DNA of 64,000 bases from Flavisolibacter tropicus (GCF_001644645.1 NZ_CP011390.1:1116001-1180000); one strand, 5' to 3'. Positions 16,519 through 26,713 are shown, numbered from the stretch's first letter. Numbers and translations: made by a program. Notes: generated by a model not told the origin, from the sequence alone.

Positions 16519-17010
16519 ATGGAAAGCGAAAAAATAATCTACGAAGCCGGTCCGTCCCAGATCTTAAACCTTTCCTCTTATTTAATTGGTATTGTTTTAA
16601 GCGCAGCTATAATTACAGCAGCTATCCTGACTGAAAACAACTTTGTATTGCTTTTACTCTTACTACCTGTTGTTTACTTACTTTTAAAATGGTTAACCAT
16701 TCGGTCTATAAAACTAACCTTGACCGACCAGCGCATTATTGTTTCAAAAGGTGTATTTAATAAAGTAACCAATGAAACAGAGCTTTACCGGGTACGAGAT
16801 ACCTCCGTAGAGGAGCCGTTCTTTTTTAGGATATTCGGTTTAGGAACCATAATAGTTTATACAACCGATGAGGCTACCGCTACACACCGTTTTGTAGCCT
16901 ATCAACAACCTCACTGGGTTAAAGACCAGATCCGTAATTATGCTGAAGTTTGCCGCCAACGAAAACGCTGGGGCAATGATAATGTGCTGCTGCATGACCA
17001 TTTAGGCTAA
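16519..17010 (+). CDS. PH domain (bPH_2/YdbT-type) membrane protein
   Basis: A 163-residue protein. Two close hydrophobic segments (about 21-40 and 44-60) form a membrane hairpin, then a bacterial PH-like domain follows: TIRSIKLTLTDQRIIVSKGVF, ETELYRVRDTSVEEPFFFRIFGLGTIIVYTT split by short loops. These domains are common in small membrane proteins of unknown role. The frame is open 25 codons further upstream to ATG 16444, but MESEKIIYEAGPS at 16519 is the usual beginning of the family. Its stop overlaps the convergent esterase-like gene by 4 bases. Confidence 0.75.
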   Translation: MESEKIIYEAGPSQILNLSSYLIGIVLSAAIITAAILTENNFVLLLLLLPVVYLLLKWLTIRSIKLTLTDQRIIVSKGVFNKVTNETELYRVRDTSVEEPFFFRIFGLGTIIVYTTDEATATHRFVAYQQPHWVKDQIRNYAEVCRQRKRWGNDNVLLHDHLG

Positions 17011-18266
17011 TAGCCGAATGGATAGGTTTCCGGCATTTTTTCGCTATGGGGCTGCAAGTGCAGCGGATGCAAAGCCTGCGTTTCATCTAAATAAATAAAG
17101 GCATCATACCGTTGTGACATTACAGAAGGCACATAGTTGCCATAGCGCTCATGGGCAGGATTATATACTACACCAATAGCCCTATGGTTAATAGCCTCGG
17201 AATATTGCTTTCCTACTTCTGGTTCATTAAACAATAAATAACGATTGGCTGTACTTTGCCGATGCAATGTATGCTCAACACTTCCCTCCCTTGCCTTGGG
17301 TACATCTAACTCTTGCATAGGCGCTCCCCATTCATCGCCCGCTATAACAGAACCTTGATAAGAGCCAAAGCCCACCAGATATACCTTATTTATACCATAT
17401 TGCTCACGGGCCAATTGGCCAATATTGATCATCCCTGCACGCTTCATACTGGTTGCCCGGGCATCACCAATATGAGTATTATGCTCCCAAACAATTCCTT
17501 TAGCATTATCTCCATGAAACCTCATTAACCGATCGAGCGTTTCCATCATATGGGTATCCCTTACATTCCAACTCTCATTATCAAACGACATCATGCTACG
17601 ATAATACTTTTCAGCGTTAACAGCAATCAAAGCATTCTGTTCTGTATTAAATCCGGCCTCTGGGTCGCCATCTAGAAAAACAGCTTTGCTGCGAACTTCC
17701 TTTAAAAGCGCCAGTACTTTGTCGCGGCAACTCAGTTCAGTTAACGAAACCCTGGCATAGGCATGCTCATTATCTTCATAGGGTTCAAAACACCTAATAG
17801 CCTTTTTAGCTACCTGTGCAGCTTGCGGATCTTCTTTTTCCAGGTAAAGCACCATTTCTCGCATACTATCCCAAAGACTATAGACATCTAGTCCATAAAA
17901 GCCCACTTTTTGGTTTTGGGGTAAATGCTGATTATATTCTCTTAGCCATTCGGCTAGTGCGGCTATCTCCCAATTAGCCCACATCCAGGTGGGCCAGCGA
18001 TCAAAAGCGCCAAGCACCTCTCTTATATTATTGCCGCCATCTTTATAGCCCTTTACAAATCGATTGATCTTGTAACAATCGGGCCAATCGCCTTCTACAG
18101 CTATAAAACGAAAACCTTCTTCTTGAATCAACCGTTTTGAGATAGCCGTTCGCCAGGTATAATATTCATGAGTTCCATGGGATGCTTCGCCCAGCATTAC
18201 AACAGGTCGGTCTTCTATATCATTTATAAGTAGAGTTAAATCCTGCGCTGTGTTTAAAGGATACAT
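17007..18266 (-). CDS. Erythromycin esterase family protein
   Basis: A protein of 419 residues from ATG 18266 (427 if GTG 18290 is used). It has the motifs of the erythromycin-esterase/succinoglycan-biosynthesis superfamily: GEASHGTHEYY, AVEGDWPDCYKINRF, FDRWPTWMW and WEHNTHIGDARAT, with the conserved His and Glu residues of the EreA-type active site. Family members range from macrolide esterases to housekeeping hydrolases of unknown substrate, and most chromosomal copies in Bacteroidota are of the second kind, so resistance should not be assumed. It is convergent with the PH-domain gene. Confidence 0.85.
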   Translation of the reverse strand: MYPLNTAQDLTLLINDIEDRPVVMLGEASHGTHEYYTWRTAISKRLIQEEGFRFIAVEGDWPDCYKINRFVKGYKDGGNNIREVLGAFDRWPTWMWANWEIAALAEWLREYNQHLPQNQKVGFYGLDVYSLWDSMREMVLYLEKEDPQAAQVAKKAIRCFEPYEDNEHAYARVSLTELSCRDKVLALLKEVRSKAVFLDGDPEAGFNTEQNALIAVNAEKYYRSMMSFDNESWNVRDTHMMETLDRLMRFHGDNAKGIVWEHNTHIGDARATSMKRAGMINIGQLAREQYGINKVYLVGFGSYQGSVIAGDEWGAPMQELDVPKAREGSVEHTLHRQSTANRYLLFNEPEVGKQYSEAINHRAIGVVYNPAHERYGNYVPSVMSQRYDAFIYLDETQALHPLHLQPHSEKMPETYPFGY

Positions 18267-18337
18267 GTGCTGATTTTGTTTTGTCAGCACAACTCTTACG
18301 CCAGAAGGTTTATTGGAAGAAAAGTAATTGTATTTTC

Positions 18338-18913
18338 CTATTTCTTATTTAAAGTAAAGAAGTAACCAAGGTGGATACCTATTAAAGAAACTGGCTCATT
18401 ACCCCATATTCCAGCTTTGTATTTGCTTGTAACATGTGCACTTTGATACCGCACACCTACATCCACTTTATTGAATTGGTAACCTGCCCCTGCCACCCAA
18501 TAAAAGGCTCCAACGGATGAGCGTATCCAATCTCCTCCTTCATCAATCTTTCCACCCAGCTCACCATATCCAGCTTGTGGTTCTATATAAAAATGATTGA
18601 AGTAATGCTTATAACCTACCAGTACAGGAATTAATCGAACTTGTGTCTTTTGGCTACCAATGAAAATAGTATTTTCAAAAACCAACCTAGGTTCTATCTT
18701 GTATATAGATACACCTGTTTGAAATGTTACTTGTCCACTTTTACTAATTCCATAAGCACCCTTTATAAAACCACCCAAACCCATATTGCCATTTTTGGGA
18801 AAGCCTGCTTCTGCAATTATACCCAATTGGTTAATTTTTCGTTGAGCAAAAAGCTGATTTGGTTTTGAAACTAAAAAGACAGCTATACAAGTAGCCATTA
18901 GAAAGATTCTCAT
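18338..18913 (-). CDS. Outer-membrane beta-barrel protein, small opacity-like
   Basis: A 191-residue exported protein. The signal peptide ends near LFAQ, and the mature part has alternating beta-strand patterns (QLGIIAEAGFP, QVTFQTGVSIYKI, YIEPQAGYGELGG, VGVRYQSAHV) ending in an aromatic strand HLGYFFTLNKK, as expected for an eight-stranded OmpA/opacity-like barrel. No specific ligand or function can be inferred. It precedes the esterase-like gene on the same strand with a 71-base gap. Confidence 0.65.
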   Translation of the reverse strand: MRIFLMATCIAVFLVSKPNQLFAQRKINQLGIIAEAGFPKNGNMGLGGFIKGAYGISKSGQVTFQTGVSIYKIEPRLVFENTIFIGSQKTQVRLIPVLVGYKHYFNHFYIEPQAGYGELGGKIDEGGDWIRSSVGAFYWVAGAGYQFNKVDVGVRYQSAHVTSKYKAGIWGNEPVSLIGIHLGYFFTLNKK

Positions 18914-19092
18914 TTAGTTAGTCTTTGGTTATTTTAAGTATAGATATCAGGTTCCTTATTTAAACAATAGTTGAAAATACAACTGCCAATACTAATTACT
19001 GCTATTGGTTCTCCTTTTTACTATTATTAATTAGAATCGAAGTCTAAAAATCCGAAATCGGTTAAACTCCAAACAGTCATTATCTTCGCCTC

Positions 19093-20214
19093 ATGCTAAA
19101 AGTCGGTATCCTCGGTGGAGGTCAATTAGGCAGAATGTTGTTACAGGCAGCTGCAAACTATCAGGTAGAAACCTTTGTTTTAGAAAATGATGCGGCCTGT
19201 CCAGCCTCCCATTTGTGTCACCATTTTACAAAAGGTGATATCCGTGACTTTGAAGCCGTGTATCAATTTGGCAAAAACCTGGATGCCATTACTATCGAAA
19301 TTGAAAACGTAAATATTGAGGCATTAGAAAAGTTGGAACAGGAAGGTGTTAAGGTTTACCCTAAACCGACTGTTCTTAGAACAATTAAAAATAAGATTCT
19401 TCAAAAGGCCTACTATAAGGAACATGGCATTCCAACCGCTGAATACATTATTACAGAAAATTTAGCTGATACCCGTCAACATCATAGCTTTTTACCTGCA
19501 GTTCATAAAATAGGAGAAGGCGGATATGATGGCCGAGGCGTACAATTACTAGATACAGCTGAAGACCTCGAAAAGGCTTTTGATGCTCCAAGTGTATTGG
19601 AGAAAAAGATCAAAATACAGAAAGAAATAGCGCTAATGGTTGCTGTTGACAACAATGGCAAAACGGTCCTTTACCCACCTGTGGAAATGGTCTTTAACCC
19701 TAACCTGAATTTATTAGATTACCAGCTCTGCCCTGCTGAAATATCAAAAGAAACACTTTGGAAAGTTGAAGCCATCACCGTTTCTGTAGTCCGCAACTTT
19801 AAATCACCAGGACTTTTTGCAGTAGAATTGCTAGTAGATCAACGTGGGGATGTTTTTGTAAATGAAACAGCTCCTCGTGTGCACAATAGCGGGCATCATA
19901 CTATTGAAGCACATTTCAGCTCTCAATTTGACATGCTCTGGCGAATTATTTTGGGGCATCCCTTAGGCAATACAAAAGCCATACTCCCTTCCATCATGGT
20001 AAATCTGGTTGGAAACGAAGGATTTTCGGGTCCTGTTAAATATGATGGTTTAAATGAAGCCTTGTCTATTGAAAATGCATTTATCCACTTATATGGTAAG
20101 CTGGAAACAAAACCTGGTCGCAAAATGGGGCATATTACTATCATGAGTGCTGAAAAACAAGACCTGATACACAAGGCGAACAAGATTAAACAGTCACTTT
20201 CGGTAATATCCTAA
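19093..20214 (+). CDS. purK: 5-(carboxyamino)imidazole ribonucleotide synthase
   Basis: A 373-residue ATP-grasp enzyme that carboxylates AIR to N5-CAIR in purine synthesis. It begins with the Rossmann-like GILGGGQLGRML, contains the PurK-specific HKIGEGGYDGRGVQLL and the ATP-grasp metal segment AVELLVDQRGDVFVNETAPRVHNSGHHTIEA, followed by the closing YGKLETKPGRKMGHIT. Its partner purE lies 6 kb downstream on the same strand, separated by an efflux operon. An imperfect promoter box TATCTTCG lies close to the start. Confidence 0.95.
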   Translation: MLKVGILGGGQLGRMLLQAAANYQVETFVLENDAACPASHLCHHFTKGDIRDFEAVYQFGKNLDAITIEIENVNIEALEKLEQEGVKVYPKPTVLRTIKNKILQKAYYKEHGIPTAEYIITENLADTRQHHSFLPAVHKIGEGGYDGRGVQLLDTAEDLEKAFDAPSVLEKKIKIQKEIALMVAVDNNGKTVLYPPVEMVFNPNLNLLDYQLCPAEISKETLWKVEAITVSVVRNFKSPGLFAVELLVDQRGDVFVNETAPRVHNSGHHTIEAHFSSQFDMLWRIILGHPLGNTKAILPSIMVNLVGNEGFSGPVKYDGLNEALSIENAFIHLYGKLETKPGRKMGHITIMSAEKQDLIHKANKIKQSLSVIS

Positions 20215-20349
20215 CTCATCCTTGATATTAACCGCTCATCAGCCGTTTAAGGTTAATTAAAGTTAATGGCACGGCTCTAAGAGTATTTTAAGACCGTTTT
20301 GTTTTAATTAGAACCTACTTTTGACGTTCTAACACCAATTGAGACACAA

Positions 20350-21465
20350 GTGAAACGTTCTTATTTATTTTACTCGTTAGCATTAGTCTGTTCCCTATCC
20401 ATTTTGGCCACTTCTTGCGATAGTAAGCGCAAAAAAGATGCGGCTGCACAGCAGAAAACGGGACCTCGCCCGCCTGCTAAAGTTGATGGTTATATAGTGC
20501 ATACCGAAACGGTAAGTGACGCCATTGATGTTCCAGGAACCATCGTAGCTGGAGAATCAACCGATATTCATCCAGAGGTTGCAGGCAGAATTATTTCGCT
20601 AAATGTAAGGGAGGGTGCCTTTGTAAGTAAAGGTGCTGTTTTAGCCAAATTATACGATGCCGACCTGCAAGCGCAACGACGCAAGCTGGAAGTGCAGCTA
20701 AAGATGGCCCAACAAACAGAAGACCGATACAATCAGTTACAAAAAATTGGTGGGATAAGTAAACAAGACTACGATGTTACTTCTTTGCAGGTTAGTAACA
20801 TTCGTGCTGACCTTGCAATTATCAATACAGAAATAGAAAAAACTGTTATTCGTGCTCCTTTCAGTGGTAAACTAGGCTTAAAAGCAACTAGCATTGGAGC
20901 GTATATAACGCCTCAAAGCATTATTACTTCTATTCAAAAAACAAGCGGTCTACGTGTTGACTTCAATGTCCCGGAAAAATATACTGGCGTGGTTAAAAAC
21001 GGCAAATATGTAAATTTTACGGTAGATGGAAGCACCCGAAACTATACAGCTGTTGTAATGGCTACAGAGTCAGGCATAGCAGAAGCCACCAGAAGTCTTA
21101 CCATTCGTGCGCAAGTTAAAGGCGAAGAAGCAGGGCTTGTACCAGGAGGATTTGCAAAAGTGCATGTAGCCTTTGATCCGGATCCTAATGCTTTAATGAT
21201 ACCAACTCAGGCGATTATACCCCAAGCTCGCGGTAAGAAAGTATACGTATATCGTGACGGCAAAGTTGATTTTGTAGATGTAGAAACAGGTATTCGGGAC
21301 TCTTCCAATGTCCAAATTACCAGCGGGTTAACGAAAGGTGACACTATTATTGTTACAGGATTACTTAGCCTGAAACCAGATTCAAAAGTTACCATCCGCA
21401 AAGTAGTTAATGGCACAACTTCACAGCCTGATACTAGTGCGGTAACACAAAAAGCTGCGCTATAA
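20350..21465 (+). CDS. RND efflux transporter periplasmic adaptor subunit (lipoprotein)
   Basis: A 371-residue membrane-fusion protein linking an inner-membrane RND pump to a TolC-type channel. The N-terminus ends in a lipobox with Cys23 (LATSC). The barrel-sandwich hybrid domain is split in the usual way (IHPEVAGRIISLNVREGAFVSKG in front; VIRAPFSGKLGLKATSIGAYI after) around a short alpha-hairpin, and the beta-barrel follows with a GLVPGGFAKVHV segment. It starts with GTG at 20350. The next genes encode the pump and the outer channel, so the three make one tripartite system. Confidence 0.9.
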   Translation: MKRSYLFYSLALVCSLSILATSCDSKRKKDAAAQQKTGPRPPAKVDGYIVHTETVSDAIDVPGTIVAGESTDIHPEVAGRIISLNVREGAFVSKGAVLAKLYDADLQAQRRKLEVQLKMAQQTEDRYNQLQKIGGISKQDYDVTSLQVSNIRADLAIINTEIEKTVIRAPFSGKLGLKATSIGAYITPQSIITSIQKTSGLRVDFNVPEKYTGVVKNGKYVNFTVDGSTRNYTAVVMATESGIAEATRSLTIRAQVKGEEAGLVPGGFAKVHVAFDPDPNALMIPTQAIIPQARGKKVYVYRDGKVDFVDVETGIRDSSNVQITSGLTKGDTIIVTGLLSLKPDSKVTIRKVVNGTTSQPDTSAVTQKAAL

Positions 21466-21542
21466 TAAAATTGAGCAGCTTCGTTGAAGTAGAAACCATA
21501 TTAATTAAATCCCCTCTCTTTTGAGAGATATAGGATTGAGTT

Positions 21543-24500
21543 ATGAATTTATCAGAAATCAGTTTAAAGCGGCCGGTTTTAGCCATAGTGTTGAACATTA
21601 TCATTGTAGTGTTTGGCGTTATAGGCTTTAAGTTTTTAGGTGTAAGAGACTATCCGGCTATTGACCCACCAAATATCAACGTACGAACTTCTTATGGCGG
21701 TGCGAACCCAGATATCATTGAAACCCAAATTACAGAACCACTGGAAAAGGCCATCAATGGTATTGCAGGCATTAAAAACATTACATCCAGTAGTAATGCC
21801 GGTTCAAGTAATATCAACGTAGAGTTTGATTTGGGTGTAGACCTTGAGGCAGCGGCAAACGATGTAAGGGATAAAGTATCCCAAGCATCACGTTCTCTGC
21901 CCTCAGACTTGGAAGCTCCTCCAGTAGTATCAAAAGCCGATGCCAGCTCCGACCCTATCCTCTCCATGACCGTGCAGAGCAATACACGCAACCAATTGGA
22001 GATATCAGAGTGGGCCAACAACGTTTTGGTTGAGCGTCTACAAACCATACCCGGGGTTAGTGCTATTCAGATTTGGGGAGAGAAACGCTATGCTATGCGC
22101 ATTTGGTTTGATCCAGAGAAGCTGACGGCTTATGCGCTTACCCCTGGCGACGTACAGCAAGCCTTATTAAGAGAGAACGTGGAACTACCATCTGGCAAAA
22201 TTTCTGGTAATGCTACTGAGCTTACTGTGCGCACATTTGGCCGTTTGAACACAGAGGATGAGTTCAACAATATTATAATTAAAAATGTCAACGGTTCAGA
22301 CATACGTGTAAAAGATATTGGCGAAGCTGTTTTAGGACCAGAAAACGAAGAGTCTCAATTAAGAGAAAGTGGTATCCCAATGATTGCATTAGCAATCATA
22401 CCACAACCTGGCTCCAACTATGTATCCATCTCTAATGAGTTTTATAAGCGATACGAGCAGCTTAAAAAAGAAATGCCACAGGACATTACAATGAACATTG
22501 CTCTTGATCAGACTAAGTTCATTAAGCGCTCTATATCGGAAGTAGAAGAAACGTTGATGATCTCAATTGGGCTCGTTGTATTGATCATCTTTTTGTTTTT
22601 CCGCGACTGGCTGATTGCTATCCGTCCGTTGATAGATATTCCTGTTTCGCTGATAGGGGCCTTCTTTATCATGTACCTCTGTGGGTTTACTATTAACGTA
22701 TTATCGCTACTGGCCATTGTTTTAGCAACAGGACTGGTTGTGGATGATGGTATAGTTGTAACCGAGAACATCTATAAAAAGATGGAACAGGGGATGAACA
22801 AGTGGAAAGCAGCTAAGGAAGGTTCAAAAGAAATCTACTTTGCTGTAATTGCCACGTCGATCACGTTGGCTGTAGTATTCTTACCAATCATCTTCTTACA
22901 GGGCTTTGTGGGACGCTTATTCCGTGAGTTTGGTATAGTGGTGGCTGGTGCGGTATTAATTTCAGCGTTTGTATCATTGACTTTGACGCCAGTACTGAAC
23001 GTAAAAATGAGTAAGAAGGATGTACACAAGCATTCCTGGTTCTATATTAAAACAGAACCTTTCTTCCTGGGGATGGAAAATGGATACAAGAGGCTGCTTA
23101 CGAGCTTTATGAAAGTGCGGAGATTGGCATGGCTCATTGTTATTATATGCGGCGGCTTAATAGCATACATAGGGCAACAGCTTCCTTCTGAATTGGCTCC
23201 AATGGAAGACAGAAGTCAATTCCGTCTTCAGGTTACAGCACCCGAAGGAACGGCTTACGACTACATGGATCGCTATATCGATAGATTAACCACTTTCATG
23301 TTGGATTCTGTGCCGGAAAAACAAACGGTACTATCTATTACAGCGCCGGGGTTTGCTAGTGGCGCCACTAACTCAGGGATGGTGAGGGTAACCTTAAAAG
23401 ATCCAATGGAAAGAGAGCGTTCCCAGAAAGAAATCGTAGAAATGGTAAACCGTAACCTTCCAAAATTTAATGAAGGAAGGGCTTTTGCCATTGAAGAACA
23501 AACGATCTCAGTGAACCGAAGAGGTGGACAACCGGTTCAGTTCGTAATTCAGAATAACGATTTTAATAAATTAACCCAGATACTACCTCGCTTTTTGGAA
23601 GAAGCTAACAAAAGCTCAGTTCTACAGGGTGTCGATGCTGATTTAAAATTCAATAAGCCAGAACTTAGAATTAATGTAGACCGTTTAAAAGCTAGTGAAC
23701 TAGGCGTTAGTGTTGAAGATGTTTCACAAACCTTACAGTTGGCTTTGAGTAACCGTCGCTTGGGGTACTTTACCAAAGAAGGTAAACAATACCAGGTTAT
23801 GGGCCAGGTAGCTCGTAAAGACCGTGATGATCCAACTGACTTAAAAGCATTATATGTAAGAAATAGAGATGGTCAAATGATTAGTTTAGACAACTTAGTT
23901 TCATTTGAAGAGGCCACTACACCATCTACCATTTACCATTTTAACCGTTTCAAATCAGCTACTATCTCTTCAGGTTTGGCGCCAGGCAAAACTGTTGGCG
24001 ATGGTATTAATGAAATGGAAGCAATAGCAAAAAAGCTTTTGGATGAATCATTTTCAACGCAGTTAACAGGCACAGCCAGAGACTATAAAGAAAGTGGCAG
24101 CAATACCAACTTTGCGTTGTTCTTAGCCTTGGGATTAATCTTCTTGATCTTGGCAGCACAGTTTGAAAGCTTTATCGATCCATTGATAATTATGGTAACA
24201 GTACCATTGGCGATAGCGGGTGCCCTACTCTCCCTTTGGATCTTTGGACATTCGTTAAACATCTTCTCACAGATCGGTATGATCATGCTAATAGGTCTGG
24301 TAACAAAAAACGGTATCCTTATCGTTGAGTTTGCCAACCAGAACCGCTTGCAAGGCATGGGCAAAATGGAAGCTGCTATTTATGCCTCAAGTCAGCGCTT
24401 ACGACCTATCCTAATGACCAGCTTAGCCATGGCATTGGGCGCCTTACCTATCGCACTTTCATTGGGTGCTGCGGCTACCAGCCGTATACCATTAGGAATT

Positions 24501-24680
24501 GTGATTGTAGGTGGTATCGTATTCTCATTGGTCTTAACACTATTTGTTATACCTGCTATGTACTCATTCCTATCTTCTAAAAAGAAGAAAAATGAGTTGG
24601 AAGTCATGGAAGAACAAGAACTACTAGAACAACAAAATGCAGCTTCGGTTGCACATACTAAAGCAAGTATTGAAAACTAG
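21543..24680 (+). CDS. RND efflux transporter permease subunit (AcrB/MexF type)
   Basis: A 1045-residue hydrophobe/amphiphile efflux-1 family pump. It opens with the family's LKRPVLAIVLNIIIVVFGVIG first TM helix in shortened form, has two large periplasmic loops, and keeps the proton-relay residues: the Asp pair in TM4 (GLVVDDGIVVTEN) and the Lys in TM10 (GLVTKNGILIVEF). Total length and the twelve-helix plan are normal. It would export drugs, solvents or metabolites by proton antiport together with the adaptor (77 bases upstream) and the TolC-like protein (30 bases downstream). The substrate cannot be predicted. Confidence 0.95.
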   Translation: MNLSEISLKRPVLAIVLNIIIVVFGVIGFKFLGVRDYPAIDPPNINVRTSYGGANPDIIETQITEPLEKAINGIAGIKNITSSSNAGSSNINVEFDLGVDLEAAANDVRDKVSQASRSLPSDLEAPPVVSKADASSDPILSMTVQSNTRNQLEISEWANNVLVERLQTIPGVSAIQIWGEKRYAMRIWFDPEKLTAYALTPGDVQQALLRENVELPSGKISGNATELTVRTFGRLNTEDEFNNIIIKNVNGSDIRVKDIGEAVLGPENEESQLRESGIPMIALAIIPQPGSNYVSISNEFYKRYEQLKKEMPQDITMNIALDQTKFIKRSISEVEETLMISIGLVVLIIFLFFRDWLIAIRPLIDIPVSLIGAFFIMYLCGFTINVLSLLAIVLATGLVVDDGIVVTENIYKKMEQGMNKWKAAKEGSKEIYFAVIATSITLAVVFLPIIFLQGFVGRLFREFGIVVAGAVLISAFVSLTLTPVLNVKMSKKDVHKHSWFYIKTEPFFLGMENGYKRLLTSFMKVRRLAWLIVIICGGLIAYIGQQLPSELAPMEDRSQFRLQVTAPEGTAYDYMDRYIDRLTTFMLDSVPEKQTVLSITAPGFASGATNSGMVRVTLKDPMERERSQKEIVEMVNRNLPKFNEGRAFAIEEQTISVNRRGGQPVQFVIQNNDFNKLTQILPRFLEEANKSSVLQGVDADLKFNKPELRINVDRLKASELGVSVEDVSQTLQLALSNRRLGYFTKEGKQYQVMGQVARKDRDDPTDLKALYVRNRDGQMISLDNLVSFEEATTPSTIYHFNRFKSATISSGLAPGKTVGDGINEMEAIAKKLLDESFSTQLTGTARDYKESGSNTNFALFLALGLIFLILAAQFESFIDPLIIMVTVPLAIAGALLSLWIFGHSLNIFSQIGMIMLIGLVTKNGILIVEFANQNRLQGMGKMEAAIYASSQRLRPILMTSLAMALGALPIALSLGAAATSRIPLGIVIVGGIVFSLVLTLFVIPAMYSFLSSKKKKNELEVMEEQELLEQQNAASVAHTKASIEN

Positions 24681-24710
24681 AAAACTTGCAGGCTTAAATT
24701 TAATTCGAAC

Positions 24711-26036
24711 ATGAAACTTAAATATAGTGTTTTTGGCTTGGGGCTTATGTTGGTGTCTGTATTGACACAAGCGCAAACCCGCCTATTAACATTGGAAGAA
24801 GCCGTAGCTACTTCTTTAAAGAATAATTACGATATCCAATTATCCAGGAATGATTCCACACTGGCTGCCCTTAACAACTCCTATGCGAACTATGCATTCT
24901 TGCCTCGCTTAAATGCAGGAGGTGCCTATATTCACAACGCCACTAACCAGCGTCAAGAACTGGCCAGTGGAGCTAAAAGAGGTGGCGACGTTAAATCCAA
25001 TAACCTACAAGCGTCGTTAAACTTAGACTGGACGTTGTTTGATGGATTTAAAATGTTTATCACTAAAAAACGTTTAGGGGAATTAGTTGAGTTAGGCGAA
25101 ATTCAGATCAAAGCCCAGGTAGTAACAACAGTTGCTGATGTTATGCGTGTCTATTATGACATTGTACGCCAGGAACAGCTTCAACGGGCTATGGACGAAC
25201 AAATGCAACTAAGTGAAGAGCGCTTAAAGATTGCCCAGTATAAATTTGATATTGGAACAGGAGCAAAACCAGACGTTCTTCAGGCTCAAATTGATATGAA
25301 TGCACAACGTTCAGCACTGCTAACACAACAATCGAATATTGGTAACCTGAAAGAGCAATTGAATAACTTGTTGGCGCAGCCTTTGAACACGCAGTTTTCA
25401 GTGGCAGACACTACAATTGCTTTCAATACACACCTTACACTTGATTCCGTTCAAACGGGTTTGACAGCATCTAACCCTGATTTACTTTTGGCTAAACAGA
25501 ACTTAGTTTTAGCAGACCTCACGCTTCAACAACGTCGTGCTGAGCGCTTCCCTACTATTGAGTTTAATTCAGCATACAATTTCAACCGCACACGTAACCA
25601 AACAGTGGTAAATGAAATTACGCAGCCTTTATTAAATCAGAATAAAGGATTAAACTATGGAGTTACGGCTACTATTCCATTGTTTAATGGATTGGAAAAC
25701 AGACGACTTACCAAGGCCGCCCAACTTGACATTGACTATCAGCGCCTTCAATACGATCGTAATTTGGCGCAACTTAATACGAACATAGTTACCAGCTATC
25801 GCAATTATGACCTCTATAAGCGCACATTGGCTTTAGAAGAAGAAAATATTAAACTAGTACGTGAAAACCTATTCATAGCCAGAGAACGCTACCGCTTAGG
25901 CATCTCTACATTCATAGAAATGCGTGAAGCGCAGATTAACTTGGCTGAAGCAACCAACCGGTTAATTCAGGCACGCTTTAATACTAAAGTTTCAGAAATA
26001 GAGTTAATGCGTCTAAAAGGAGATATAATTAAATAA
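24711..26036 (+). CDS. TolC family outer-membrane efflux protein
   Basis: A 441-residue outer-membrane channel. A signal peptide ends near LTQAQ; the mature protein has two repeats of long helices typical of OEP/TolC proteins, with LTLEEAVATSLKNNYDI at the start and LDIDYQRL, YRLGISTFIEMREAQINLAEATNRLI in the second half. It should form the exit duct of the RND system encoded just upstream. A perfect palindromic terminator 20 bases after the stop ends the operon. Confidence 0.92.
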   Translation: MKLKYSVFGLGLMLVSVLTQAQTRLLTLEEAVATSLKNNYDIQLSRNDSTLAALNNSYANYAFLPRLNAGGAYIHNATNQRQELASGAKRGGDVKSNNLQASLNLDWTLFDGFKMFITKKRLGELVELGEIQIKAQVVTTVADVMRVYYDIVRQEQLQRAMDEQMQLSEERLKIAQYKFDIGTGAKPDVLQAQIDMNAQRSALLTQQSNIGNLKEQLNNLLAQPLNTQFSVADTTIAFNTHLTLDSVQTGLTASNPDLLLAKQNLVLADLTLQQRRAERFPTIEFNSAYNFNRTRNQTVVNEITQPLLNQNKGLNYGVTATIPLFNGLENRRLTKAAQLDIDYQRLQYDRNLAQLNTNIVTSYRNYDLYKRTLALEEENIKLVRENLFIARERYRLGISTFIEMREAQINLAEATNRLIQARFNTKVSEIELMRLKGDIIK

Positions 26037-26056
26037 GACACATTAAAACTTGCGCT

Positions 26057-26099
26057 AAACGGCCATCTCCAATCGATTGGAGATGGCCGTTTTCTTTTT
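26057..26099 (+). terminator. Rho-independent terminator of the RND efflux operon
   Basis: A perfect 36-bp palindrome (26057-26092, centre TCGA, arms AAACGGCCATCTCCAATC) is followed by TCTTTTT. It separates the efflux operon from purE. Confidence 0.88.
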
Positions 26100-26179
26100 G
26101 AGAAAAGTTGCTACATATCATTTTAAGATTTCTTACGAACTTCGCAGCTTGCATTAATTGCTCAAAACGTTTTTAATAG

Positions 26180-26713
26180 ATGAACAACAAACAAGAATCT
26201 CCCTTGGTAGGCATAATTATGGGTAGCGATAGTGACCTTCCGGTAATGAAAGCAGCTGCTGATATCTTACAATTCTTTGAAGTTCCTTTTGAACTAACTG
26301 TAGTATCAGCACACAGAACGCCACAGCGTATGCTGGAATATGCTGAATCAGCTGCCAGTAGAGGTCTTAAGCTAATTATAGCAGGTGCTGGTGGAGCAGC
26401 ACATTTACCAGGTATGGTAGCAGCCATTACACCATTACCAGTAATTGGCGTACCTATTAAATCCTCAAATTCTATTGATGGTTGGGACTCAATCCTATCA
26501 ATCCTTCAAATGCCCAATGGAGTGCCTGTTGCTACTGTTGCCCTCAACGCAGCTAAAAATGCCGGAATATTAGCCGCTAAAATTTTAGGCACTTCTGATG
26601 AAAATCTGCGCCAAAAGATCGTAACCTACATGGAGAACTTAAAAAAAGAGGTAAATGAAAAAGTGGAGCATTTACAGCATAGCGGCTACCCTAACCGCTT
26701 TGATGTTAAATAA
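26180..26713 (+). CDS. purE: N5-carboxyaminoimidazole ribonucleotide mutase
   Basis: A 177-residue class I PurE, converting N5-CAIR made by PurK into CAIR. The active-site signature MGSDSDLP is at 14-21, followed by SAHRTP, the [11 protein letters not shown] loop and [15 protein letters not shown]. The C-terminus ([19 protein letters not shown]...) is encoded by DNA that also carries, in another frame, the signal peptide of the next gene (59-base overlap). It is separated from purK by the efflux operon and has that operon's terminator just upstream, so it needs its own promoter. Confidence 0.95.
   Translation: MNNKQESPLVGIIMGSDSDLPVMKAAADILQFFEVPFELTVVSAHRTPQRMLEYAESAASRGLKLIIAGAGGAAHLPGMVAAITPLPVIGVPIKSSNSIDGWDSILSILQMPNGVPVATVALNAAKNAGILAAKILGTSDENLRQKIVTYMENLKKEVNEKVEHLQHSGYPNRFDVK

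Noticed and set aside
17007..18266. Macrolide resistance gene
   Set aside because: The family is broad and chromosomal members in Bacteroidota mostly have unknown substrates; sequence alone does not support resistance.
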